From Aspidiotus rigidus (Eukaryota; Arthropoda; Insecta; Hemiptera; Diaspididae): DNA of 64,000 nt. The notes beneath the pieces are model-generated. The model saw nothing but the letters and a program-made list of their open reading frames with translations, was not told the DNA's origin and did no database searches. Made by a program: the position numbers and the translations under genes. The DNA lies in contig JAVHKY010000013.1 in NCBI GenBank assembly GCA_035079385.1, forward strand, positions 5,950,001-6,014,000. The letters run 5' to 3'. The first letter of the stretch is position 1; every line of letters begins with the position of its first letter. Below, in pieces: positions 54,064-64,000 of this stretch.

Positions 54064-56320
54064 GGAGACCTCTCCGTATCACGAGTACTTAGAAATTTGA
54101 GTGATTCAGAAATTGAGAATGGAATCGTAGCCTTAGGCTTATGAACCTTATTTTGATGACGTCATGTAGGCGTATGCTATGAATAACGCATTTGAAAGTA
54201 GTTTTGTAACATGAATATGCTTCTATTTTGGTCCATTAGAATCTCAACATATTATGGATAGCCGTAACTTGAAGGAACGGATTCGTTTAAGGATCCCTTA
54301 AATTGGTGGATCGATACTAGCGAAAATCATAATTCACAGAATATTTTCTTTGCCCTTCGGTGTCGCTATCGTGAAATCGTCTCTGCAAACTACGAGTTCT
54401 TCTAATGTATCCTAGTACAAAATCTCGTATTGAGTAACTTTCTTGCTAAAAGACCTTAAAATTCCTCAAATTCGTCATTTCTTCCACCCCTTCGTTCGTT
54501 TTTATCGAAATTGTTCAATCGAGTTTCGTTATGGAACCATCTTCAGCTATAATGATGAATAACTGTACATTGTACAATATCCCATTCAGGAAGTTCGTAA
54601 AAATTTGGTATTCAGTACCCAAAATACGAGTATTGAATAAAAAAAAGAGAGGCATCGGTTGTGTTGATCTCAGGCGACTAATAATATTTTTATATACGAA
54701 TATCATATACGTCGAACATTATTATCAATCAATTCATTCCTTTAACCATCGAATCAAAAAATTTAGGTTGATGTGTGTGTAAGCTATACGTTTCAAATTA
54801 AGCATACTTGAAAGAACCCCGAATAACCGAATCGTCGACGTGAATATTCTTTCACTTGTAGTTATTCGTTAAAAAACGCTTCTTTTTAGTTTCCACTTTA
54901 TTTGACACGAGGTACCCGAGTATAGCGTAGAGATTTAAGACTTCCTTCATTCCAGTCAACTGCACATATCCTCGACAGACCACGAAATTCTCGTATCGGG
55001 TTCGTAGTAAAAAATCCCTGTATAACCTCCTACGATATAGTGCAGTATTTTCGAAATGATCAAAAGATGAGGAAATATCGGTCGGCGCTGGTTGCTTTTG
55101 TATAATGGTGTTGGTATCGTTTTAAAAAAGGTGTTTTGTTCCTGCGTACTTATAGTAGAATATGGAATAGTTAAGCGATCAAACCCTGAGATCGAGAATT
55201 TTTCTTCATATTAGCCATTCTTATGAGCACAAACATATTTCCCAAAGTATAACATTCTTAAGGAAAGCCACGGTATCGGAGAGAACCTATCTGGTTGGCG
55301 TAATGATACTTTGTTTTTTTCTTTCCGGGAAGAGGATATTTTCTTCTGTTTTTTCTTCAACAAAACATTAAAATCTGATAGTTTTCATTATTGGATTGAA
55401 GGTGCAAGGAAATGGTTGTCCAGTCGCTTTCCGCCTCCCCTCTATTTATAACTATCTCATATTTTGTTACAACATTCACTCCTCACTTCTAATGAGATAT
55501 TGATATAAACGTGATCACTCAGTATTGACTATGATATCCCCAGTTGAGGCATTTGTTAAGATCTTCGAGTACCACCATTTCAATTAGCTACGATATCTCG
55601 ACTTTTTTTTTTAAATTCCGAAAAAAACAGTTTTTACGAAAAACATTTCTACATTTGATTGAACATGATATATTTATTATCATTATGTTATATGAGAAAA
55701 GAAAATACCCTATTAGCGACTGGAACATACGAGGCTTGTGAGCTGGAAATAATATCAATTAATCTAGACAGACAGTTACAGATTGTGACGTGTTAGCTGT
55801 GTTGGGAGGCGATCCTTGATCATCGGGTGATCCTTGATCATCGAGCCGAGGCCGTTTCTCTAAATACAGTATCAATGTTATCTTTTCATGCCTCTTCACA
55901 CGAATTGAATGAATGCCCTGGATCTAATCAAAGAGAGAAAAAAGTATTCAAACCATCTCCTGTGAGCCTTTGAAGGTGTATTAAGTAATGAATCTTAACG
56001 CATAAGACATTCTAAAAGAACGTCCTGAGAATCGGAAACAAAATCTGGGAGAGCTTCGAGCTCGTCCTTATAAATCTGACACTATTTGGTCAGATCACCA
56101 TAGGTTGATCGAAATTTTTCACAGCATCGTCATAACCATCCTTTATATTTGATTCGTTATCTTTATTATCGGTATTTGAAGAAACAGAATAGACCTTTCT
56201 TTTGGGGGACGCTGTGTAGCCTGAAACTAGGGCTAATGGTCCATGTTTTAGAAAAGATAAGAGACACAAGTATCTCTCTTGGTTAGTGTATTAGTTTAAA
56301 ACTTTCCCAGAAAAAACGAA
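54064..56320. other. No recognisable gene
   Basis: 2.2 kb of AT-rich DNA; a TGATGACGTCATG word near 54158. Nothing else supported. Confidence 0.45.
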
Positions 56321-56322
56321 AG

Positions 56323-56682
56323 TCACGTGGATTTCCAGAGAAGATGGGAGGAACGATGTTCTTGACTTTCATGATTGACGTCGATTGTTTTTTTCGGATT
56401 CTTTTCTTCAAATTTGGAAGAAGACGTAATAAAATGTTGCGAAGCAACGAGGAAATGATTCGCGGTACGGCGAGAAGCTACTATACGCTTAAGAAATTTT
56501 TCCTTTTGGTGGGAATCCTCGTCTTCAAAATTGAAATTTTTAACTTTGGGACGAAGGCTTGCAGCTTCGCACAAGATGGTGCTGCAATATTCAGTTAGTT
56601 TGTCAGAGGTTTTAGCGACCCCTTCCAAAAGCTTGGTTTTAGTCATAAAGAGCTCTACAGCTTCTTGAAGCTGCTGAATATC
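56323..56682 (-). CDS. Possible terminal exon of an unrecognised host gene
   Basis: A phase-0 exon of 120 codons including the stop. It opens directly after a TTTCCTTTAG acceptor with DIQQLQEAVELFMTKTKLL, is rich in coiled-coil-like heptads, then LTEYCSTILCEAASLRPKVK and a polar tail ending HRSSHLLWKST. There are no internal stops. I do not recognise it. Upstream exons would lie beyond the BEL/Pao fragment at 56.8-57.6 kb, which reads the other way and would then sit in an intron. Confidence 0.42.
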   Translation of the reverse strand, partial: DIQQLQEAVELFMTKTKLLEGVAKTSDKLTEYCSTILCEAASLRPKVKNFNFEDEDSHQKEKFLKRIVASRRTANHFLVASQHFITSSSKFEEKNPKKTIDVNHESQEHRSSHLLWKST

Positions 56683-56769
56683 CTAAAGGAAATTTTCGAT
56701 TAGCAAGTTTTTTTTTTTTAAATTTGTACTTGTATAATGTAACTAGTGCGCATTAGAAATAGTGAGAGG

Positions 56770-57560
56770 GTCGCCCTCATCTTCTCTAGACCTTTTCTTA
56801 TCTAAAGATGGATTAATTAGATGCAGAAGTCGTCTTCAATGCGCCTCTCTCAAATGGGGTGCGGTTCACCCCATCCTTATGCCTAGGAAAGACTGAGTCA
56901 CCAAAAAGAAGTGCCTTCTGGCTTTAGCTTTGGTTTTAAGTGACTCTATTCATAGAAAGAGCCACCACTGCGGAATCTTTCAGACTCTACCTACCCTACG
57001 CAAAAAAAATTGGATCGTAAAAGCTCGACCACACGTTAAAGAAATCATTGCCAACTGCGCTGTTTGTAGACGTTGGATTGAATACCAACTACCTCCAATG
57101 CCTCCTCTACCAAAAGTTCATCTTGCAAATGTCTACATACTGGGGTCGATTGTTTTGGTCGCACTTATATAAGACAAGATGCTCAACTCCTGCCTATGAA
57201 AACTTTTGTTGTTTTTTTTACGTGCCTAGTAACACACGGGTACACCTAGAACTCTTGCAAAATATTTCGGGAGATAAATTTCTCCTTGCCCTGGTACGTC
57301 AAAGATTACCAAATTTTATGATATCGGACAATGGTACCAATTTTACTTTTGTACAATCCTTTGTTGGCAGAAAGGTAAAATTGACGCACCCTAACATCGA
57401 CAACTTCTTCTCTTCAAATCAAATAGAGTGGAATCTTATTCCCGCTCTTTCTCCCTGGTAGGGAAGAGCATATGAGAGCACGGTGAAAGTTACCGAAACA
57501 TCTCTCCAGAAAGCACTAAGTGTATATTCCACACAGATTTACTTTCAAAACGATAAAGCT
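56770..57560 (+). pseudogene. BEL/Pao retrotransposon integrase fragment
   Basis: Plus strand: KDGLIRCRSRLQCASL and HPILMPRKD, then HHCGIFQTLPTLRKKNWIVK and NCAVCRR (the HHCC zinc domain), PPMPPLP, then after a frame change TRVHLELLQNISGDKFLLAL and MISDNGTNF (second catalytic Asp of the integrase core) and QIEWNLIPALSPW. The order fits BEL/Pao pol. There are stops near 56895 and 57460 and frameshifts near 57100. No LTR is seen, so it is an isolated relic. Confidence 0.85.
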
Positions 57561-59795
57561 TGTTTTCTTCATCTCCTTCAGCAAAATTCAACATTTTAGC
57601 CAAAACCTTGTCAACTTCATCTTCTTCTGAGTTTAGCATCTCAGGCTTTCTCGTACATATCATTTGTTGTTTTAAGATGTGTCAAAAATACCACCGGGAG
57701 CGAGATCAAAAGTGGCACAATTACCCGCTTTTGATGGTTGTATATCATTTTTCAGGAGAATTTTCTTCATGCATGTTCGAAATTGACTGGCTGTTATTAC
57801 ATCCAAGCCGTAATTGTACAGCCGCAAAAAAAGCTCCAAAAAGTTTTGAGAAAAATACAATCAATTACTCTAAATGAGTTGTTTGTAACCCAACTTATTG
57901 TCTACACACGACATACCTAGAAAGGCGTCTGAAGCAGTCTACGACTGACAGCAAGCACCAACTTCAAGGAAGTAGCTAACCCAAAGACAAATGTTCTCCT
58001 CTGAGTAAGATGAAGCGGAACGCCTTTGCCATCGTTCAAGAAATTCAAATAGTCACTCCATTCGACAACTTTTCTCTCATAATATGGTGTCTTGTATAAG
58101 TGAGTCTTTTATAGCCCTTATCACGCATGGATTTCGGCTATTCAGAGAATCGAATATACAATCCAGTGTCCATGACACTCAAAAAAATATCATTTAGGCA
58201 GTCTTGATAAATCAGGGGGTAGTCAGCAACATCAAGTATGCATACATCCAAGGTTTGCTGTCAACTTGAGTTTCAACTGAGTAGCATTGATCACGTGGCA
58301 TACGTATTTTTAAGAATATACTTTCGAGAAACTTAGAAGGGTCACTGAAAATGAGATGCAACCTTGTGGCCCACACGACGAGTTATAATCGAAATATAAG
58401 AAAGCGATATTTTAATGTGAACCAAAAGAACTAGCCAAAAAATGATACGTCTCAAATTAAATGACCAGAGTGTATGTAACACTTGGCAACAGTTAGGCTC
58501 AATACTTAACCGTAGCTACGGATACAATCCTCCTCATGAGAAGCGATACTGCCTTCCCACACGGTCAAGATCTTAAATCGACTCCATCTGATATTATATA
58601 AAAGAGAGTTAAAAATTAGATCCTGTTAAAAATTTTTTGAAACACGAATATTTGGAAGTCCGAAATACTAGAATGATATCTTCATGCGGTTTACCAGCAG
58701 CATTGAGAATATATCGTGTGTATGTTCTGTAACGACCCCTACTGTTATATTAATCAAGAAATGGAAAATACGAGTATGCACAGTATGCAGTGCGTATGTA
58801 GTCGTACGATAAACACATAAGCTGGATGACTAAAAAGCAATCGGTCGGCGAAGCTGTTTTCTTCTGTGTTGATACCGCGCGTTCACGCGTTCATGCCCAG
58901 CTTGTACAAGTACATCTAGAGAAAAAAAAAGAAATCATTTTGAAACTTAGCACCATTGCTCTGCTGTTATTCTGTCACACCTCTTATACATACAAAATAT
59001 TATATTTATTATCATTTCCAAATTAAATTACGGTGTATGTAAATGTTTTCTACGTGAAGCTTACCTAGCGGTATAATGCCAGCTACAAAAGGAAGATAAG
59101 GACTTCTGGAAGCATTGCCAAATCATTTATTCGATTCGATATAACATTCATGACCCCGCCCCTCTCGCCCGCATAAAATTCTACTATCTCGAGGAAAACG
59201 TCTAAAGCGCTTCTATCACCTGACTACTCACGGATACCATTATTGTGCTTTTGGTCAAACCTACTTCTACAAGACTATTTTCAGTATTTTAAATAGCATT
59301 CTTGTTCTGTTCAATAATACGAGTTTGGCTACCCTTCCAATATATTGATCTCGTGAGTGTTTGTTGCTCGATTGGGACACCTTTTCATTCTAGCGGAGTC
59401 TTTCGTAAAATCATCTTAGAAACAATGTCCGATTACCAAGGAGAATGAGAAAGAGATTCAGAATATTTGAAAGTACCTCATTGATGGCCGGGACAAATTC
59501 CTCTCTAAATATGCCACATGCTCTCGAAGTATCCGCTGTAGTAGTGAAAAGAACAATGGAAAACAGGTATTTCCTGAAGACTTTGGAGGAAGTAATTTTC
59601 GCGTCACGTTTGAACTTGATCTACTTTGAGGATTTGAAAAATTTTGACGTGTGCTATCCTTAGCCTTCACTTATTCTTATTACTACATTTGTATGTCTAC
59701 GGGTACCAATTTGAACAGCTCCATTGTTTATAAAACATAGAAATAATCAATAGTCAATAGACGTGAACGTGGTTTTTATATTGACGTCAAGTCTC
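57561..59795. other. No recognisable gene
   Basis: AT-rich DNA with short frames. The first 300 bp may be further decayed pol sequence, but no motif supports it. Confidence 0.4.
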
Positions 59796-59834
59796 TTCAG
59801 CCATTCCACCACTTGCTCTGATAGTGTCACTATG

Positions 59835-60600
59835 TCACTTCAGCCTCCCTCCAGGGCCCGTTTTTTCTGGATGTGTTCCATCGTTTGTGTATAAAGTACT
59901 TCGTCTATAATTCTTTGCATCGTTCCTGCTCTGTTCGAAATCTGCTGAATCTCGTCCAGATTTTCCTTGGGAGATTGCAGCCTTCTGGTTCGGTGAGTGG
60001 TTCGTGGATAACTCCTCTTTTGTCTGGTGTTTCCTTGGAAGATTTTTGTCTCCAGGCTTGGTTACCATTGAACTTCTGAGAAATCAACTCCCTTGCTGGT
60101 TTATACGCCGGTTTTCTTGATTTTACCCTCGCTTCCTTTGCGGTTCACTGTATATTGGTAGGACTTCGTTGTCCTCATATTTCGACGATTCCCCTTCTTT
60201 CCTTCTCACCGCGGGTGACATGATACTTGGTACCAGCGGCCAAGGTACCAGAGTGACTCTTATGATCGCATCCAGTTCGACATTGATTTTCTTCGTGTGT
60301 GCGCTATTGATCCACATTGGGGCTGCATATTCTGCTACCGAGTATATCAGTGCAAGGGATGTCGTCTGTAAGGTTCTGTCTGGCGCCCCCCATGTTGTTC
60401 CAGCCAATTTATATAAGATGTTTGTTCTTGCGCGGACTTTTGCAGCTTTTCTTCTGTGATCCGTATTTTATTACGTCGTGTTGCTAAAGCCATGTCAACG
60501 GCATGTATAAATTTGCGCGATTCTGTTGGTGATGTATCTGTGGTGTTCAGATTAAATAGTGTAGGGAAGGGCACCGACCCTTGGAGGAGACCGTTGTTTA
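59835..60600 (-). pseudogene. Jockey/CR1-like LINE, RT tail fragment
   Basis: Minus strand: RKFIHAVDMALATRRNK (equivalent to the YADDxALA box, catalytic residues altered), EKLQKSAQEQTSYINWLEQH, AGTTWGAPDRTLQTTSLALI, YSVAEYAAPMWINSAHTKKI, then a degraded stretch and LPRKIWTRFSRFRTEQERC. These blocks, in this order, are typical of Jockey- or CR1-type LINEs. The catalytic FADD/YADD is replaced by AVDM and frames shift at about 60400 and 60100. Confidence 0.8.
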
Positions 60601-61309
60601 GAGTTCTTCTACGGTTTTACTTTCTTGCCAGGGTAACTGTGAATTTTAGATTGTAGATCATCTTATTTAAAAGTCTGTATAGGGTTTTGCATTGCATCAT
60701 CTCTAAGAATTTGGTGAGTAATCTAGTGCGCCATCATATAGCTACATAGTAACATACAGTAAGTATTCTCGATTTATTCTATATAGGCTGAGAATGGTGT
60801 TAGAAAAGGGAGGCGAACGAGCTCAGAGCGAATAGCTGATCATTAGCCTTACATTAGTATTCTGGGCCTTGGCCTACTTTGGAAATGGTAAACTTTCGAG
60901 CTAAATTTCCTATATTTTACTAGTATGCATATTATGTAAAGATTGAAGGAGCTCCTCTAGGAATACACAAGCTAGACGGGTGACGTCATAAGGTGGGCGT
61001 GGTCTTGACCAATTTGAGAGACACCATAAAATAGATGTGACCTTGATCTAGTCTTACAACCAAAGAATAGTTGATATCATGTTTAGAATTCTGTTATTTT
61101 TCACTCCCAAATAGGAAATGATTCCCCCCCCCCCTCTTTGTTGCTGTGATTGCTTTTTGCTCTTTAAGCTTTTTCTAGTGGACCAATAAATTATCGTTTG
61201 TCATCTCAACAGATTTTCCTCAACAAACGACTACCGCCGCCGTTCGCGGTCTTTCATCAAGATATTGCGTCAGAGATACATTTTTCTTTTGTATGTCTCA
61301 TGAGATGGC
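60601..61309. other. No recognisable gene; repeat scraps
   Basis: Contains a GTAAACTTTCGAGCTAAATT word at 60887 like the 45-bp minisatellite unit, TGACGTCATAAGGTGGGCGT at 60981, and a C run at 61120. Confidence 0.4.
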
Positions 61310-61317
61310 TTAAGGCT

Positions 61318-62060
61318 TCATGGCTGAAATCCTGGAGATCTTTTAACCAGTCTACAGTTCAACCAGACTTCATCATCTTGGTGAGCGAAATCTCTTCTTC
61401 GTCTGACCTCCCTGTGGAGGTGGATCCATGTCTCATCTTCTCGTGTGTGCACGCATGTGACAATGGGTCCGATCCGTGACGTTATGGTTCGTACGCACAT
61501 ATCGCATTGGTAGGATTGAGTTTCGGTAAGCGAGAGCTGCGCTTGGGGAATAGACCGGCGTTGTTGCTGATCGTGGTGCGCCAGTTGAAACGGTCCTGAC
61601 AAACGGTCTCTCATTCTTTCTCTATTTTTGCCAGTTTCAGTGTTGCATGGGAGACATCTTTACACTGCTTGCGCTGGTCCCCCTTGCGCCTAGTAACGTA
61701 CCTCTAGGGTGAGTCTGTCAGCACTCATTCTTGCTACATGTCCAAGCCAGCGTAGCTTACAGCATGTCACCATATATTCAATGGATTCGCATGTAGTACG
61801 CTCAAGGATGCGAGCGTTTGACATGAAGTCAGTCCATGATGCCTAATATTCGCTGTAATTGCTACCGATGGAATCTTTCCAGCGATTTGAGCTGCCATCT
61901 ATAAACTTCCAATTATCACAACCGTTCCAATTCTTAGTTCCGCATTGTTGAAGACTCTGTCGCCAAGCCTGGACATGGCCAATGAGGCCTTACGCAGTCG
62001 TTGGTTGCTCTCGGCTGTCGCAGAGCCGTATCGTGTGGCGAATTTTCCCTAGAGCACGAG
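61318..62060 (-). pseudogene. LINE C-terminal fragment with LRWLGHVARM motif
   Basis: Minus strand: MSRLGDRVFNNAELRIGT, LKSLERFHR, a stop, LQRILGI, then TDFMSNARILERTTCESIEY, LRWLGHVARMSADRL, a stop, QDRFNWRTTI and CDMCVRTITSRIGPI. The order LE-R-H, LRILGI, RWxGHVxRM, DRxxWR, CxxCxRxxxSRIG is a widespread LINE tail. It is broken by at least three stops or shifts. It ends near 61318. Confidence 0.8.
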
Positions 62061-63810
62061 GATCTCTAGGTTACAAAAAAGTCCCCAGACAATGTGAACA
62101 AATTGGCTGTGCATAGTGGGTAGTCTGGTGAGTAGGTATTTGCAGAGATCAATCCTTTGCTTGTTGGCGATTTTCATGGTCCATAACTGAACTTGGAACA
62201 GAAAAATTTAGCTAATTCGACAAGCCTCTTTCGGAAAAAGCGTTTTGCTTAATTATTCACGCGGTGAATCTCTCTATGACAGATTTTGGAAATATATACT
62301 ACTCGTACGTTCTAGAAAACTTTCGTCGAGCTTGTTGTTTGAATCAGATGGTATCTTCTAGATATCGAGTGTCATAATGTTGGAGCCCAAAGAAATCTAT
62401 AGCATATTTCAAACAACTCCCTATCGGCGAGCTTGAAATATCGTACACTAATCGAATAATTCTCGGTATAGGAGGAGGAGTGTGAAGCCAAAGTTGTTCA
62501 AAAGACTTCGTAAATTTAACCGCGTCGCCACCATATATATTTCTATTAGGACTTCCTATCAGTTAAGAGGCTATTTCGATATCATTATTACATTATTATA
62601 ATAAATAACGTACCCCTTTTCGTGCGCGTCTAAAAGAGTGGTTCTACCAGCATAAATAGCGGGGTCTCCATGCTGAGAAAATTCATAAAAAAAAGTACGT
62701 GAACACGACGTAGACAATATTTTCTGATACAAATGCCCATTTCGGTCTGCGTATAATGTTTTGAATGTAACTTACTCGTAGGATATTGTAAATGTTGTAC
62801 AACCAGTTCATGAAACAAAACTTTGTGTTTGTGAAAATACATAATAAACTCCGAGCCTTTCGTACCGTGCGTACACAGTCATGAGTCGTAGATAAACCGC
62901 CGTATTTTAAATCCAGTTATGTTATGGATATCGGCCCCATAAGGCATTATAGATATTGTATGCAGAGAATAGATGTACGAAAAAAAAAACCTCCTATTTT
63001 AGAAACCACCGATATGTGTACCATCAACGCGTTTAGTTTAGTATTACACGATAGGAATAACCTGTTATCTGCGTCTACGGCTATTGCTGAGAATTTAACA
63101 ACTTAATAAAACATTTTTAACCGATAAATTACTTCATCTGGTACTCAATACCCTATACGTATAAGATATTTTCCTTTTTGCTTCTTCTTCTTCTCTGTTT
63201 TGTTTTCATTCCTTTTTTTTTCTTCTCAATCTAGCTAGCCAAAGTGTATTTTTTCGAGTAGTGTAGGATGGTTTTCAATTAGGACAGATGGGCAAATGAT
63301 ATACTCGTACAACATACTCCTCCTTTATCATAGGGTGGATTGTATGATATTGATGAGTCAGTAGCTCTTGAAAAAATTCAGCTACCCAATCTGAAGAGAA
63401 ATTTTCGAATTTCTTCGATCCAGAGCCCGATACTGCAAGAAAGGTAAGGAACTTGGAAAAGCCATTTACGATTACTTGTGTTTAACGCGGTGTGAATTTC
63501 AACCATTCAAGTGTACAAAATACTAATGCTGTTCGAGGCTAGAACATTTCTCCAGTCTCCAGTTCACGCGTTATCATTCTATATTTTTTAGAATTCTCAA
63601 AAATTAGTATTGTACGGTTATCCCGGGAATTCTTTTAATAATAATTTATGAAAAACGGGCGAATAAAGCAGCGTACGAAGGTACACACAACAGTCTTTTC
63701 AACGAAGTTCTCCTGGCTACACTTAATGGTTGATTAGATAAATTTATAATAACTTTATTTTGACAGCATATACCTATATACTACCTATTGTTGATCGATT
63801 TCACACGCAG
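62061..63810. other. No recognisable gene
   Basis: AT-rich DNA with pyrimidine runs at 63175-63230. Nothing supported. Confidence 0.4.
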
Positions 63811-63885
63811 GAAAGGAAGCGTGAAGAATTCGAAAAAGAGATCGAAAGAGCGGCGATAGTTTTAAGCCTCCAAGAAGAATTGAAG
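63811..63885 (+). CDS. Possible 25-codon internal exon
   Basis: A pyrimidine-rich stretch ending TTTCACACGCAG precedes GAAAGGAAGCGTGAAGAATT, and the stretch ends AATTGAAG before GTGTGG. It is phase 0 at both ends and encodes a highly charged helix, ERKREEFEKEIERAAIVLSL then QEELK. The donor is weak. It could be one exon of a host gene continuing beyond the window. Confidence 0.3.
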
Positions 63886-64000
63886 GTGTGGAAGTTTGAA
63901 TTTCTTCTTTCTTTTTCGGGTTTTGCGCGTTCGAGTCGTTATGTTGTTGAGAAAAATCACCGAGGCTTGATATAAGGTACGATATTGTTGAAATTGAAAA

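Noticed and set aside
60123..60407. Independent small gene with AEYAAPMW motif
   Set aside because: The motif is part of the LINE RT tail and continues, frameshifted, on both sides.
1..64000. tRNA, rRNA or protein-coding viral genes
   Set aside because: I looked for cloverleaf B-box-like words, rRNA cores and viral hallmark motifs and saw none; integrase and RT remnants fit retrotransposons.

Overview
This is an AT-rich, intron-bearing animal genome window, almost certainly from an arthropod and probably an insect. The evidence is the mix of elements: Penelope-like elements (PLEs) with GIY-YIG nuclease domains, R1-like and Jockey/CR1-like LINEs, BEL/Pao and Gypsy integrase remnants, Mutator-like elements, a Helentron-like element and many foldback elements. 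Introns are short with GT-AG ends. There are no operons, no bacterial or viral gene order, and I see no tRNA or rRNA gene. I cannot name the species.

Layout. 1-1.4 kb: 3' part of a PLE (family A). 1.9-6.7 kb: foldback elements and a dispersed repeat with a 45-bp minisatellite. 6.9-7.9 kb: Helentron-like element. 9.0-10.0 kb: two exons of an unrecognised host-type gene (minus). 12.9-14.4 kb: Gypsy integrase and LINE tail fragments. 15.16-20.65 kb: a DNA transposon with 30-bp terminal inverted repeats, a spliced DDE-like gene of the DUF7869 type (minus), subterminal repeats and a nested, rearranged LTR element with a 198-bp palindrome. Its near-empty target site survives in a neighbouring tandem duplicate. 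22.2-23.4 kb: PLE family B fragment between direct repeats. 24.8-28.4 kb: second family-A PLE, broken by frameshifts and by a 1.28-kb insertion that looks like a poly(A)-tailed cDNA between two outward-facing PLE ends. 30.75-32.0 kb: Mutator-like element with a perfect 9-bp target duplication. 32.4-35.05 kb: PLE family B copy lacking its YxDD catalytic box. 37.6-38.9 and 45.8-47.4 kb: two 5'-truncated R1-like LINEs. 40.7-41.4 kb: paired foldback elements. 42.6-43.5 kb: second Mutator-like element with an 8-bp target duplication. 49.2-50.2 kb: a 1.07-kb foldback. 53.6-54.1, 59.8-60.6 and 61.3-62.1 kb: LINE tails. 56.3-57.6 kb: a possible host exon (minus) next to a BEL/Pao integrase fragment (plus).

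Nearly every recognisable coding region is a decayed mobile-element gene. The only candidates for host coding sequence are the two-exon segment at 9.0-10.0 kb, single exons at 56.3 and 63.8 kb, the captured 169-codon frame at 27.0-27.5 kb and a short frame at 47.8-48.2 kb. The points most worth a second look are the spliced DUF7869-type transposon, the cDNA-in-PLE insertion, and a recurrent hammerhead-like hairpin shared by the PLE ends.
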